This document shows, in pieces, positions 34,050-46,165 of a stretch of DNA of 64,000 nucleotides. The stretch lies in contig NC_041012.1 of the NCBI RefSeq assembly GCF_004193775.1, forward strand, positions 13,909,223-13,973,222, given 5' to 3'. Position numbers and translations under genes: made by a program. Numbering within the stretch: position 1 is the first letter of the stretch; each line of letters opens with the position of its first letter. The DNA comes from Glycine soja (lineage: Eukaryota > Streptophyta > Magnoliopsida > Fabales > Fabaceae). Below the pieces are notes generated by a model. That model was not told the origin of the DNA, searched no databases, and saw only the letters and a list, made by a program, of their open reading frames with translations.

Positions 34050-34510
34050 CTATTTGTGGTTGTCTTCTACTATCCACCAGGGTATGTTACTGTTAGAGTC
34101 AGCATGGCTATTGCTTTCTTCCTTAGTAGCAGCAGGAAGATTAAGATCAAGGAAGTCCCTAATTTCTGCCACTGGTTCCTGAAGCACAATTGTTTGAAAG
34201 CTTCTACTCTCAAACCCACCAACCATATGGGATCTCTTATGGCCACCCAAGGCTTGGCCACATGGAAAAACCTTGAGGCAAATTGGGCACTCATGCCCCT
34301 TGCTCTTCTTGGACTCATTAACTGTTTCCACCTCATTATGAAAACTAGCACCATGTTGATGTTCCACCACACACTCATTGCTCTCACTGCTCTCATTCCT
34401 TGAGGCAAAGCATCCTTTGATCTTCTTGTGGCTAGATCTATGGCCTCCAAGCTTGGTATGAGTGGAAAATTTTGTTGCAAGTGGTACACTCAAACTTGCC
34501 TCTCTTGTTA
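34050..34510 (-). pseudogene. C2H2 zinc-finger (ZAT-like, EAR-motif) gene fragment
   Basis: The minus strand encodes two plant-type C2H2 fingers and a repression motif. The second finger is intact: CPICLKVFPCGQALGGHKRSH with the plant-specific QALGGH. An EAR-type LDLNLPA follows near the end, as in ZAT-family stress repressors, then a stop at 34050. The first finger is broken. CTTCNKIF...YQA is readable in one frame, and GGHRSSHKK in another, because two bases are missing inside its QALGGH codons (about 34452-34458). Upstream to about 34680 the minus strand is partly open (MLIESRQTHPRELLIKYN), perhaps more of the same gene. A nuclear DNA-binding repressor is the likely parent. Confidence 0.8.
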
Positions 34511-35303
34511 GAGTTCTTGCTAGATTTAGGTTCTCAAGCCTTGTCCATCCAGTTCTTATTTGACTTCAATCCAGAACTAGAAAACTTTGTCTTGATTGAG
34601 TTGTACTTTATAAGCAATTCTCTAGGATGAGTTTGTCTAGACTCTATAAGCATTTTCTGGCACCTCATCTGCTACTAGTAATAAATAATACATTAATAAA
34701 GTGAAACTCTAATTCTAACAGCAGAAAAATGCCAAAAACACCTAATAAACGATATATATGTTTTCTCCAATTATAATTGCACACATACCATCTACCAAAA
34801 TTTCAAAACACCGCATGACAAAGACTGCTGCAATGAAGCCAGCATGAGTCCTCTTGTTGGATTTTTAAGACACCAGCTGGCAATTGTGCTCAAATTCTCG
34901 GTGAAGACAAATAACCAATTGTTTGCTTTTTAAGACACCACCTAATATTTGACATTCACAAAATCCAGAATTCTTCCCCATTGTATTAAACAATTGTCCT
35001 GAAAAAAAAAGGTGAGGGATTGATTGCTGGTATATAACATTAATGAATTTAGATGACCTGATAGGTTACTATGTCCACAGTAAAAAAATTTAAGGTAGGA
35101 TTCAAATTCACTAAAATTTTCCTCTAATCAAGATCTCCTTTGAGACCTTGGAATTGGCCAGCTGAGACTACAAATCTTCATTGCATAGCTGAGACTAAAA
35201 GTAGTAAAAAAATGGACATAGAAGACAAAGAGGAGTGCAAAAACATAAGCTGCGATGTAAAACAAGTTTCCATGAACGCAACATAAAACAACAAAACATT
35301 TAC

Positions 35304-35456
35304 CTGCAGTTTGGGTTCTTTTGTCATGGGATTGTTGCACAGATCAATGGTTTTTGCCTTGTATTTTGTAGCATTACCACACCATGATTCACACCATAGC
35401 CACTCTTGTGGAAAACAGAAAATTGGCACGGTATGCTGAGCATAATTAGGAAGATC
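35304..35456 (-). pseudogene. UGGT (UDP-glucose:glycoprotein glucosyltransferase) single exon
   Basis: A 153-bp (51-codon) stretch on the minus strand reads [20 protein letters not shown], then [20 protein letters not shown], then [11 protein letters not shown]. It is bounded by an AG acceptor and a GTAAAT donor. This is the catalytic C-terminal part of plant UGGT, the ER enzyme that re-glucosylates misfolded glycoproteins for calnexin/calreticulin quality control. The sequence is otherwise undamaged. No second UGGT exon is recognised on either side. Confidence 0.85.
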
Positions 35457-36071
35457 CTAGACCATTTAATGGCAAATTTTAGCAAAAAGGCACCTCAAAC
35501 CAATAACAAAAAATGCATTCAAAAGACAGAAGGTTAATGGGAAATAAATTGGAACTACATAAAGATTAATCTTCATAAAAAATAATGATATGGATTTTTT
35601 TCAACCAGTAACTTGATTTTACAGTCCCAAAGATCCAATTTTAGCCCTTCATAAAATTTATGTAATTGGCTCTTTTTCAATAATTCTGAAATAATTTTTC
35701 AAATTTCAAATGGTAAGAAGGAAGGACCTGATTCCAACTAGCACAAAAATGATATGGATTCAACACTAAGGTAGTGTTTGCCCCAGCTTATTTTTGCCTT
35801 TTTTTCTCCTTAAAAGTAAAAGCTGGGCCAAACACACTTTATATAAAAGTCCTTAAAATTATAAGTAGCTTATTTTTAAGACTAAAAGATGAAAATAAGG
35901 AGCTCCATGGAGTAGCTTTTTTATACCTTGTGCGGAGCTTTTCTAGCAACAACCTTACTTCGAATCCCATGTATCGGTCTTTCATGTATTTCTTTTTCTA
36001 AAATAAATTCAGTTCCTCCTTTCTTATATGTGCGTGCCCCTGCAGCTTTTATGTGGAATATCGATGCTTTT

Positions 36072-36350
36072 CTAACAATATATTTTTTGTTGTTGAGAAA
36101 GTTTCCATAACTTGTACTTTTGTTTGCAAATTATCTGCCAAGAGGAGTGTTTCTTCTCCTTCTTTACCACTGTCTCGGCCACCTTATTAGGCTCTCCGTG
36201 AGGAGTGGAAACTCTTCTTAAGGAGAAAACCTTACCAAGAAGCCCCACAGTACTTCTTTTATGCTTCTTCTGCTTATCACTGAAATGATATTCCCCACTT
36301 AGCCTCAACGATTGTGAGAGTCTCTCATATAGCCAGTGATTTTGGCACAT
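36072..36350 (-). other. Unassigned open frame, possibly captured
   Basis: The minus strand encodes WLYERLSQSLRLSGEYHFSD followed by KQKKHKRSTVGLLGKVFSLR. It is basic and protein-like in composition, but no family is recognised. It could be a fourth host fragment in this block. Confidence 0.3.
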
Positions 36351-36359
36351 TCCGAACTC

Positions 36360-37317
36360 ACAGATTCAGATGAAAGCAGTATGTGGTGTCACCTTCACAA
36401 CCTAAAACTTCTGCTAAATTCCATCAACCTTAAACTTGAGGTTTATTCTTCATGCTCTATGTGGATATAATTACAAGTCACAACACTAATTTAAACTCTG
36501 TAACTGGAAAAAAATTAAGTTGAGTCTTGATAGTTGATCTAAACAGGAAAGCCAAGACACATTACAAGTGATTACACACAGAATTTATTAGAAAAATAAT
36601 CATATATTATTGAAGCTGAGACGCAAAACATGCAATAAAGAGCCAAAGTGCTTGTAGCTCAATTGACACCAGCTCACAACTACAAGATAAGAACTTGTAC
36701 TTCCCCCACCCTCACAAAGGTTAAGTTATTTGGTAGATCTATTTCACTTATTACAAATACCACCATGCTTGCATTTTGTTTCCTATTTTCAAAAATTGTA
36801 TAGGAAACAGTGAAAATAGAAAACAATAAAAAAATTTAATGATTACTATTTTCTATACAACATTTGCAAACAGGAAACAAAGTATAAACAAGGTGGCATT
36901 CTCATAATTAAAATCAAAATAGGTCCCCGCACTTCCCTGTACATTAATCTACACTTCCCTTTAGACTACTTGACCCCTAACATCATGCATCTTGTTATTT
37001 AAAGAATTGATATGTTCTTTCTTTGTCATTTCATTATAGCAAGGAACATGTTTTTGTGCTTCATTACGTGTTAAAGTAGATTAAGTATGGCTAAGTGGGA
37101 TTGGTTTTGAATTTCAAATGAGATTAGGATATTCTTTGTCTCCTTTTTGCCTTGTAAAATTTGAGGGGTGAGAAAATGTTACTCTAATTTAAGGGAGAGT
37201 GTTTTTAGGTTTAAAAAAGCTTATGTTTATCTCATTCTAAGAAAATGAGTCGAAATTTAACCTATGATTTTATTTGTCTGTAATCAAAATTTACATTTTC
37301 ATGATGTATACAGGATC
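36360..37317. other. No gene recognised; TNPA promoter side
   Basis: AT-rich sequence without motifs. The TNPA start codon is at 37318. Confidence 0.4.
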
Positions 37318-38111
37318 ATGGATTTTCCACCTACCTCGCCTCCTCCTCCTCCTCCTCCTGTTGCTCCTTCCGACGCATCGGCTTCGCCATCTGCCGTGAA
37401 GCAGACACACAAAACCTCACGTCTACGATCGTTGTCTACTAGACCACCTGGTGCTGAGAGACCAGTGGTCCATGTTGATCTTGCTACCGGCAAGGCCGAC
37501 GATCCCCACAGGAAGAAATTAAGAACATATTTGGGGATTGTGACACGTGATAAGGTGGACGTCACCTACGAGAACTGGAAGGAGGTCCCTACTGCTCAAA
37601 AGGACTTGATTTGGGAGGATATTCAAGTATTTTTCTTTTCTTATTTGATGTTGTTTAATTAATAGCCAAAAAATACATTATTGTAACAAATAAACCTTAT
37701 TTGATGTTGTCAGGCGGAATTTGAAATCCCAAAGGCTTCTGACAGTAGGATGAAAAGGAAGTTACTTCAGACCATGGGTGAGAGATAGAGGCAGTTTAAA
37801 TCAGACCCCACGAGGAAATGGGCCCTTACAACCGATCAAGACGGTGTGGACGGCACTGTCTGTGAGAAATACGACATCAGCAAGGAAAAATGGGCCCAGT
37901 TTTGCCAGACTCGCAGAGACCCTTCTTGGGAGGTATGTTCCTTGCCATTTAAGTTGTTTTTCAAAAAAAATTAACTTGTTATACTTCATTCTAGCAATTT
38001 GAAAGATTATTGTTTTATTTTTGCAGGATGTGCGCAAAAAGGCACAGGCCATCCAGAAAATGAACACTGCCCCCCATGTTTTGTCTCGTGGGGGTTATGA
38101 ATATTTGGAGC

Positions 38112-39699
38112 TGTCGCAACGTGCCCTTCGCGGGCGAGCGAGGGCGAGGCTCACGGGTGCGCTTTCCAAAGGAGGAAAGATGCGCGGAGTCGCCACCAAT
38201 GTTTATTTGTGGAAAACGTCGGAAAAACCGAAGGAAACCGGTCAAAATGAAAATTATAAGTTCGGGAGTTATATTTACGCTTGAGGAAGGTATTAGCACC
38301 TCTCACGTTTGTCTCGAAGGACAACAGTCTATTTTTTAGAATTGTGGAATTGTGTTATCTTAACTTATTATTTTTTTTATTTTTTGAGGTCGACAAAAGC
38401 GGGGCTTTTGCTCCTACGTACCCTCCTTTGGAGAGGAAATCAGACCTACGTAGTTCTTTCTTATGAGTGAATCAAGTGGTTCTTTTTTACTTGAAAGGTG
38501 ATCATTTTAAGGCGTTGGACCTTAAAAATGATCCATTTTTCTTGGTAAGAAACATAAATGATAAACTTTCAAAATCCTATTTTTGTGGACGAGCTTGACT
38601 AGGCGAGTTGATTTTAGCCTTAGTTTCACTTTAGTTATTAGTCAATTCAATTAAGAATGAGAAATCCCAAAGAGAAAACGTCCGATTGATCTTTCGCTTT
38701 TATTTTACTAAAAGGTATTTTTTGATTATTATATTACTATTTTACCTCTTTTTTGATTTCCAACGTGGTTACGGCACGACCGAACGGTCGGAATTCATTT
38801 TAACCAAAATTAACGGATGATACAATTCAAACGATTGATGGAAATATATTTTATTTTTAGATTAGGCGAGAAATGACTTAAATAAATGGCTTAAGCACGT
38901 CAAAAGGGGGTATAAAAAATAAATGAAAACGAGAATAAAAATACATGAAACAAAATGTGGACCACCACGGGTACATAGAATGAATTGAAAAGCTTGGTTT
39001 GAGGTACTTACCCGTTGAAGACTGAAGAAAACGAAGAACGAACGATGAATCTTGAAGAACGGTCGAGAATGTTCGCGTAATTCCTCACGGAAACGTTACG
39101 GAAGCGCCTCGGCTTGGATTTTCTTCACGGAAATAATTTTCCTCAGCAATTTCGAGAGAGAGAGAAGTGCCTAAGGGGCTGAACCCTTTTCTTCTTCACT
39201 TCTTCCCCTATTTATAGCAAAATAGGGGAGAAGCTTGCCGCCCAGCTCGCCCAGGCGAGCAAGGTTGCTTCCTCTAGAAGCAACAGCCTTCTGGAGGGCC
39301 CAAGTGGGTCTGATTGCTATTTGCACCCCCTTTTTTACTAAATGCACCCCCTTCTATTTTTTTGGTAATTCTCTTTCCGTAACGTTACGAAACTTTACGA
39401 ATTTCGTAACGATACTTATTTTCCTTCTGCAAGGTTACGAATCCTTACGGATTATGTATTTACTCTTTTTTAGCTTTCGAAGAAGTTACGGAAACTTACG
39501 GATTGCGCAAAAACACCTCTTTTCGACTTCTGCCACATTAGGGAATTTCACGGATCGCGCAAGCCTGCTTCCTTTTGATTTCTGAGACGTCTCGGGACTT
39601 CATTTATCGTGCAACAAAGGACGCCAAGTATCTCAAAGCGTCTAACCAAAGGTTGCATGTCGTCAAGTAATAATCCCCGGACGAAATTAGGGTATGACA
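38112..39699 (-). repeat. 3' LTR of Ogre-like element
   Basis: 1,588 bp. In the minus sense it starts TGTCATACCC at 39699 and ends GCGACA at 38112. CTATAAATAG lies at 39208-39217 on the minus strand. Confidence 0.95.
39208..39217 (-). promoter_or_regulatory. TATA box in 3' LTR
   Basis: CTATAAATAG on the minus strand, followed in that sense by GGGGAAGAAGTG. A GCTCGCCTGGGCGAGC palindrome lies about 40 bp upstream of it in that sense. Confidence 0.65.
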
Positions 39700-39712
39700 G
39701 TTGCCCGTCTTT
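39700..39712 (-). other. Polypurine tract of Ogre-like element
   Basis: AAAGACGGGCAAC on the minus strand abuts the 3' LTR. It is purine-rich but interrupted by C, so it is a weak tract. Confidence 0.55.
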
Positions 39713-39960
39713 ACATACCTCTCATCGGAGATAAGAGGAAAGCAAAGATAGGACACTGATTTTGTCCGTCCTGCCCTTTCCGTGATGACGACTCTCGTCT
39801 CTACTCCTTCTTTTTCTTCTGCATAAAACAAAATACAAACAACAACAAGGAAAACGAATATAACATACATATACACATATACACATATTTGGCGAAGGAA
39901 CCGATCCGGAAAAACAACAGAATAACGTGTTTCCCAGTCACCAGAGGCTTCACGCTTGAT

Positions 39961-40511
39961 AATGGAGGACACATGAACAGCGCTAGGCAATAACATTCAT
40001 GGGGCTCCGAAAAAGGGTGACAATGGAGGATTGCCTTGAGGGTCCTCACTTAGGCAATCATGGAACACAGCTCCAAACTTGAAAATGGAGGACACATGAA
40101 CAGCCCTAAGCAATAACATTCATGTGGCTCCGAAAAAGGGTGAGAATGGAGGATTGCCTTGAGGGTCCTCACTTAGGCAATCATGGAACACAACTCCAAA
40201 CTTGAAAATGGAGGACACATGAACAGCCCTAAGCAATAACATTCATGTGGCTCCGAAAAAGGGTGAGAATGGAGGATTTCCTTGAGGGTCCTCACTTAGG
40301 CAATCATGGAACACAACTCCAAACTCGAAAATGGAGGACACATGAACAGCCCTAAGCAATAACATTCATGTGGCTCCGAAAAAGGGTGAGAATGGAGGAT
40401 TGCCTTGAGGGTCCTCACTTAGGCAATCATGGAACACAACTCCAAACTCGAAAATGGAGGACACATGAACAGCCCTAAGCAATAACATTCATGTGGCTCC
40501 GAAAAAGGGTG
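39961..40511. repeat. Tandem array, five copies of a 123-bp unit
   Basis: Copies start at 39961, 40084, 40207, 40330 and 40453, each with AATGGAGGACACATGAACAG and GGCTCCGAAAAAGGGTG. The units are nearly identical, so expansion is recent. Confidence 0.95.
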
Positions 40512-41639
40512 GCGGGACCGAACGATCCACCGGGTTTTTCCACCTAAAAGGCAAACATGCTTTTTGCAGGGAAAAATAAATCATTCGCGAGAGCACCATA
40601 TCTTAGAGAAACAATATACTTGTGCTACGGGTAATTTTCCTTCTAACTGAGAATGAAGGGTAGGATGTCAACTTCTAGCTTTCAAACGAACACACTGGGG
40701 AAACATCGGGCTAAGCTGAAAATAAATCACTCATAGTGTATAAAACTCACAAGGCAAGTGTTTTATCCTATTCCCAAACCATAATTGCACCATGACTCTA
40801 TTTCGCACGTGACCTCCTATCGAATCAAAGATCAACCGTACGATCACGGACCAATAGGATTTTCTCGAGGTCAGCGTTTTTGGAGAGGAAGCTGGGTGTT
40901 TCGGCTTTTTCCTCTTTGTTCATGTGGGGTGGGATATTTCCAGTCAAGAATGATTCTGAGTGGCAATCTGGCTTTGAAGAATTTCTGTCCTCTTTTTTCA
41001 TTGAATGAGAATTGCTTCTTTTCCCTTTTCACTTCATTTCGATCTTTGATTGGGAATCTTTCTTTCCTTTCTTCTGTTCTTTTCTTTATTTTCATTTTTC
41101 TTTTTTCTTTCTTTCCATTTCTTCCTTTTCTTTCTTTTCACTTTTCCTTCCCCATCCCTTTCTTTGGGAAATCGGATTTAGCGTTCTATTTGCTCTCCCT
41201 TGAGGAGATTCCGCTGTCCTTTGCTTCGGGGGAAAGAATGAGGATTCCCTTTTTACAGGCCAAGGTTCAAAAAGGTCTAAGGTTGTGTTTCAATGGGGTC
41301 TTTTATTGTGGGAACCCAATCTTGATATCTGGGGCGCAACAAATTTGGGTGTCAAGGTATCGGTCTCGGGCCGAACTCCCATATTGTTCCATAAGGCACG
41401 CGTGACAATGATGATTTGAAAACAACGTGCAAAATTAGTCATGGCTACAGCCAGGTGGGCACTCAAGCATCCTATTTATGGCATTGTGATACTACGGTTG
41501 GGAATTTACACAGACAGACCCAATATTTCCGAGTTATGTTCTATCATCAGTTCAATGCATTCATCCATTCTTATCTCGGTTTATTCCGGAAAATAAACTC
41601 TTAGCATCAGTCCCTTGTTTCCAGAAGATGCGTTTGCTC

Positions 41640-42390
41640 TTTACGAATGATTTATACTTCTTAACTATAACATGTCGACCTTCGCGGTCTTTCTTTCTCT
41701 TTACTTTTTGTTTTATTTTTATATATGTTCACTAAAACTATACACCTGTGGTCCTCTATGAGGAAAACCTTTCTTTGTACATCTATATTTTTATACATGA
41801 CAAACTTTTTCTGTACCCGCATTGGAACTCTTTCTCTTTACGTCACACGGTCTATATACAAACCCTATTTACGTTCAACGATTTTTTTATTTTTCCCATC
41901 ACACACTTATGGTTCACACAAAAGTTTCTTCATATACACTCGTTGCTCACACACACAAAGATTTCTTTTCACACATTATTTACACACGCAAAAATCCTTC
42001 TATACACATTTTCCTTCTACATCTATATATGAGAAACATTTTCCTTTTTCTTTATATAAGTGTAGACATTTATTCACAACGCTTCTTTCTTTTTATCATG
42101 ATTTTTGGTTCATTTTATTTTTAGGACAACGTTCCTAAATGAAAAACTCTACACGGTTCCGAAATTTCAACAAACACTATTGACAACAACGAAGTAAGCA
42201 CTAACGCAATAGTCCAAACAAAATATATGACAAAACAAATGACAATCGCAACAACAAAACAAACATTAGTCCCTCAAGTCATAGAAACAAGATAACATAC
42301 GAATGATAAATGATGGAACATATGGATTTGGGGATCCCACGGTCATGTAGCTCCGCATGCCACCGGACCCTTGGGTCACGGTAACAAAAA
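41640..42390. other. Ogre-like non-coding region
   Basis: Phe/Tyr/His-rich open frames here come from T/A/C-rich repeats (TTTACACA-like words). No gene is supported. Confidence 0.5.
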
Positions 42391-42394
42391 GTGG

Positions 42395-42478
42395 GGTGGT
42401 CGACAAAAGCAGAGCTTTTGCTCCTACGTATCCTCAATTTGTGATGAGGAACTCAGACCTACGTAGTTCTTGACAACT
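42395..42478. repeat. Internal copy of a structured LTR segment
   Basis: GGTCGACAAAAGCAGAGCTT ... GACCTACGTAGTTCTT matches the LTR segment at 38388-38460 and 51527-51602. The middle differs but the inverted-repeat layout is kept. Confidence 0.7.
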
Positions 42479-43769
42479 GTGAGACTAAAAAATAGTCTCG
42501 GTGTTTTCTTCACCAAAATGCGAACATGCTTTAGTAAAGAGACAAAACTTCCAACTGATCAAAGCAACATATGCTTTTTGGATGAAAAACAATGTGTCTA
42601 TTGGGGAAGGAGGGTACGCTGATGAAATTTTCTCATAACCGTAAATGAGATTTTGGATGTTAGCATTTCATTTCTAAACGACCATTTAGAGGAAACACTG
42701 GGTCCAACAAAGATAGGAGAAAATCACTCAAAGTGTATCAATCTCACACAGGTAAGTGTTTTATCCTAATTCCGAAACATAGATATGTCATGACTTGATT
42801 TTGCAAATCATTTCCTATCAAATCAAATATTACATGTGTGATCATGGATCAATAGGACTTTTTCTTGGGAATGGTTTGTTTTTCTTGGTAGGAACTTTGG
42901 CTTTGAGTGTTTTTGGTCTTTTCCTTTTTTGTTTTTTTGTTTTTTTTTAGTGCGTGGCGAGAAAGTCGCTAGCGCACAGGATTTTGTCGGCAATCAAAGG
43001 GAGAGGATCACTTTAGGTCGTGGTTTCCTTTTTTGTTTACTTGGTGACAATTCTGTATTGTTCAGATATTGTCTGGTCCGAAGACCTTTTTGCATATTTC
43101 TTCTGTTTTCTTCCGATCCTTGATCGAGAATTTTTCTTTCTTTTTTTTTTCTTTGTTTTGCTTTCTCCCACTCTTTCATTGGGAATTTTCTTTCTGTTTC
43201 GTGTCTCCTCCCTTTCTTGGATTGGGAATTCTCTCTTCTTTTTTTTTTTGTGTCTTCTCCCTTTCTTGGATTGGGAATTTTCCTTCTCTTTGTGTTTTCT
43301 TCCGAGGGTAAGGATTATGGTGAGTTGGGATTTTGGCTCAAGGCTTGTAGAACGGCGGGTCATGATATATGTCAGGGTTTGGCCAGCGGTTCGGGGATAA
43401 AGGGGATGTCCTACATTATTTCCATGATACACATGCAACAATGATGATTAGGAAATTTTATGCAAAACTGGTCACGCATGCATCCATGTGGACACTCAAG
43501 CATCAAGTTTTTATGGTCATGTGACACTAGGGCTCAGGATTCATTTTCCCTATTTTAAGTCAACCCGGTGTTTCCAAAATACGTTCTTCTATCAATTTGT
43601 GCATTCATCTGAGTCTATCTTGGGTGTTCGAAAAACTTTTCACAGCATTTACCCTTCAAATGTGTACACACATTTTTTCAAAAACTGGTTAAGATCAGTG
43701 AAATCTTTCAAAGAAAAGTCGGAAATTATCTCTTTTCAAAAGCATGTTGTTTTTTAGCTAGACAACCTT

Positions 43770-43773
<4 letters not shown>

Positions 43774-43802
<29 letters not shown>
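43774..43802. repeat. (TA)n microsatellite
   Basis: Alternating TA of about 29 bp. TACATATATA words recur up to 44000. Confidence 0.85.
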
Positions 43803-43806
<4 letters not shown>

Positions 43807-44269
43807 ATATTTTTTTCTTTTTATTCTTTTCTTGCTCGCTCTCTTTTTGCTCTCTTTTTTTTCCATGAGGTATTTTGCTACCTAAACATATGTATAGTAT
43901 CTTGCTACCTAAACATACATATATATGTTTTGTGAGATATTTTTGCTACATACATGCATATCCAAGGTATCTTTCTACCTAAACATACATATATATATTT
44001 TTTGTGAGGTATGACTACCTTCCGAGCTTGTGCTTGTTTTATTTAAATTCCTAGGATCATGAGCAACTAGGTGTGTCCTGCTATGACTTGAGAAACAAAA
44101 AGTGATCAAATAACAAGCAGAGATTTAAAAGGTACTAGGTTGCCTCCTAGTAGCGCTTCTTTAACGTCTTGAGCTGGATGCTTGATGGCTTGTCGGTCAC
44201 AGACCTAGTACTTTGCTTACCTTTGACTTTGGACTTGGTCGCCTATTAGTAGGGGGTCTGATGCCCTTG

Positions 44270-44870
44270 CTGCAGGTGACAGGTACTCCGTAGAACTGAC
44301 ATAGACCCGTAATTAGAGCTTGACAACTCCAAGACCCTGTTGGACTTCTTCGGGTCCACTGGGTGTCTTGTGGGCACGATCCCTACAAACAATAGATGAA
44401 ATCAGAAATTAGTTGAGCAATGTGCATACTTACCTATGTCATGATGACGGCACAGACCAACCGATCCATCTGCAGGGGGGAAACGAGCACCCTGTAGGAC
44501 TACAGAGGCTCGTAACCAGAGCTGGAAACCCCAGGGCCCCGTTGGACTTCTTCGGGTCCACTGGGCGTCTTGTGGGCACGATCCCTGCAAACAATAGATG
44601 ACATCAGAAATCAATTGAGCCATGTGCATACTTACCTATGTCACGATGGCATGACCTCGCTGGGGGAATGGGCACCCTGTAGGACTGACAGAGGCCCGTA
44701 ACCAGAGTTGGAAACCCCAGGGCCCTGTTGGACTTCTTCGGGTCCATTGGGCGTCTCGTGGGCGCGATGCCTGCAAACAATAGATGACATCAGAAATCTA
44801 TTGAACCATGTGCATACTTACCTATGCCATGACGGCACAGACCAACCGATACATCTGCAGGGGGAGATTG
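44270..44870. repeat. Tandem array, three ~190-200 bp units
   Basis: GACTTCTTCGGGTCCA recurs at about 44343, 44545 and 44731. Each is flanked by CCTGTAGGACT...AGAGGC upstream and CAAACAATAGATGA downstream. Confidence 0.85.
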
Positions 44871-45196
44871 GCATTGTCGTCGCTAGGCAGAATGTTACTA
44901 AATAGCAATGTCATCCATATCCATGTAAAAGTGGTCATGTTGGTGCGCATGATCCACACACGTCTTTTTGCAGCGGCACAGGTGAAATCTTGCCCCGATA
45001 TGCATAGTAGATGCATGATAGCCTCCCTCTCTGGATGTGCTCGCACAGTTGGTCGCCCTCTAATATCAGGGGGTGGCCCAGGAACTGATAAAAGGAAACT
45101 ACTGGCCCCTTAACCGGGAGCGCAAGTCTCGGTTAAGCATCTAAGGGCAAAGGACCTTATATTCTCCTAAGGTGTGGATATGGAGCACACTGAAAA

Positions 45197-45293
45197 TGAG
45201 GACGCGTAGCCCTCTAAAGGCGAGGGCGTGCAGCCCTCTGCAGGCGAGGATGTGCAGTCCTCTGATGGCGAGGACATATAGTCCTCTAAAGGT
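45197..45293. repeat. 30-bp tandem repeat
   Basis: About three and a half copies of a GGCGAGGACGTGCAGTCCTCT-like unit. In the minus sense it gives a periodic GLHVLAxR peptide, which I take as a by-product. Confidence 0.85.
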
Positions 45294-45782
45294 GATAGGT
45301 ACTAGTATCCAAGGGTCCACCTTTATGAGAAAGTAAGAGATCAACTCATCGAGAGGGCCGGTCATCCACCAAGATTGGACACGAGATGTAGGAAATCTAT
45401 GCAGTTAACATGATTTTTAGGGATGCAGACTCATGCAACCTTTGTCGTGAAATTTGGTAATGCTGACCTCATATGAAACAATGCAATGCAATGGAAAGTT
45501 GTACAATGTTCATGACATTCTTTCCCTATTTTGTGATTTTGATTTTGATTTAATTTTTTTTGGAAAACACAGATTGACTGCCCTTTTGAAAAAGGTGATA
45601 ATTCATGCAACCTTATCCTATCTTTTGCAAATCTCTCCGGGAACTCCCTCAGAGTGTATGTTCTGTTTGATTTAGTCACTTGACCATTTTGGAGTGACGG
45701 CAATGGAGCCGTTTGACGTTTAATCAATCTATTGAAATTCCAAGGCTTGTCTCCCTTTTTTTTCTTGTTTAAAAACATCGAC

Positions 45783-46165
45783 GGGTGAGAACTTTTGATC
45801 TGCCCTTATGTTCACTTGAGGCTCATGCACGATGCCCCTCATTGCCCCAGTGTAAGGCTTTGAGGTACAATCGTTGTCTTTCGTCATGACCTTGTAGCAA
45901 GGAACCTATTGGGTGAGAACTTCCAATCTACCCCTAGGTTCGCTTGAGGTTTATGCATGGGGCCTTTCATTGCCCCAGTGTAGGGCTTTGAGGTACAATC
46001 ATTGTCTTTCATCATGACCTCGTAGCAAGGAACCTATTGGGTGAGAACTTCTAATCTGCCCCTAGGTTCGTTTGAGGTTTATGCATGGGGCCTTTCATTG
46101 CCCCAGTGTAGGGCTTTGAGGTACAATCATTGTCTTTCGTCATGACCTCGTAGTGAGGAAGAACG
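45783..46165. repeat. Tandem array, three copies of a 128-bp unit
   Basis: GGGTGAGAACTT starts copies at 45783, 45911 and 46039. Each contains TTGCCCCAGTGTA and GAGGTACAATC. Confidence 0.95.

Larger units (their letters stand above)
32941..37317. other. Extra 4.4-kb block between TNP2 and TNPA of element A
   Basis: Element B has only about 120 bp between its TNP2 stop and TNPA start. In A this gap is 4,377 bp and contains minus-strand host gene fragments (C2H2 zinc finger, UGGT exon, two unassigned frames). I infer acquired DNA. No LTR or terminal inverted repeat bounding the block is seen, so the acquisition mechanism is not visible. Confidence 0.7.
40540..43640. repeat. Diverged direct segmental duplication
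   Basis: About 40540-41640 and 42510-43640 share an ordered set of phrases: AAGTGTTTTATCCTA, the CCTATC(G/A)AATCAAA word, AT(T)GGGAATTTTC-like runs, and GCATTCATC. Both are T-rich. Both belong to the non-coding part of the Ogre-like element. Long open frames in it (for example 40785-41405) are low-complexity Phe/Ser/Leu runs and not genes. Confidence 0.6.

Noticed and set aside
36640..36720. Possible tRNA-like stretch (GTAGCTCAATTG near 36654)
   Set aside because: A B-box-like match and cloverleaf could not be built around it.
39961..40511. CRISPR-like array of 123-bp spaced repeats
   Set aside because: Whole units are repeated without unique spacers and the genome is a plant nuclear one; it is an ordinary tandem repeat.
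40785..41405. 206-codon open frame on the + strand
   Set aside because: Phe/Ser/Leu low complexity from T-rich DNA, antisense to the Ogre-like element, with no motif, and duplicated in diverged form near 43000.
41725..42138. 137-codon open frame with Tyr/His/Phe periodicity
   Set aside because: Composition-driven; lies in a TTTACACA-rich non-coding part of a retrotransposon.
45141..45365. Periodic RGLHxLAxRGL peptide on the minus strand
   Set aside because: Produced by a 30-bp tandem repeat; no signal peptide or known repeat family.
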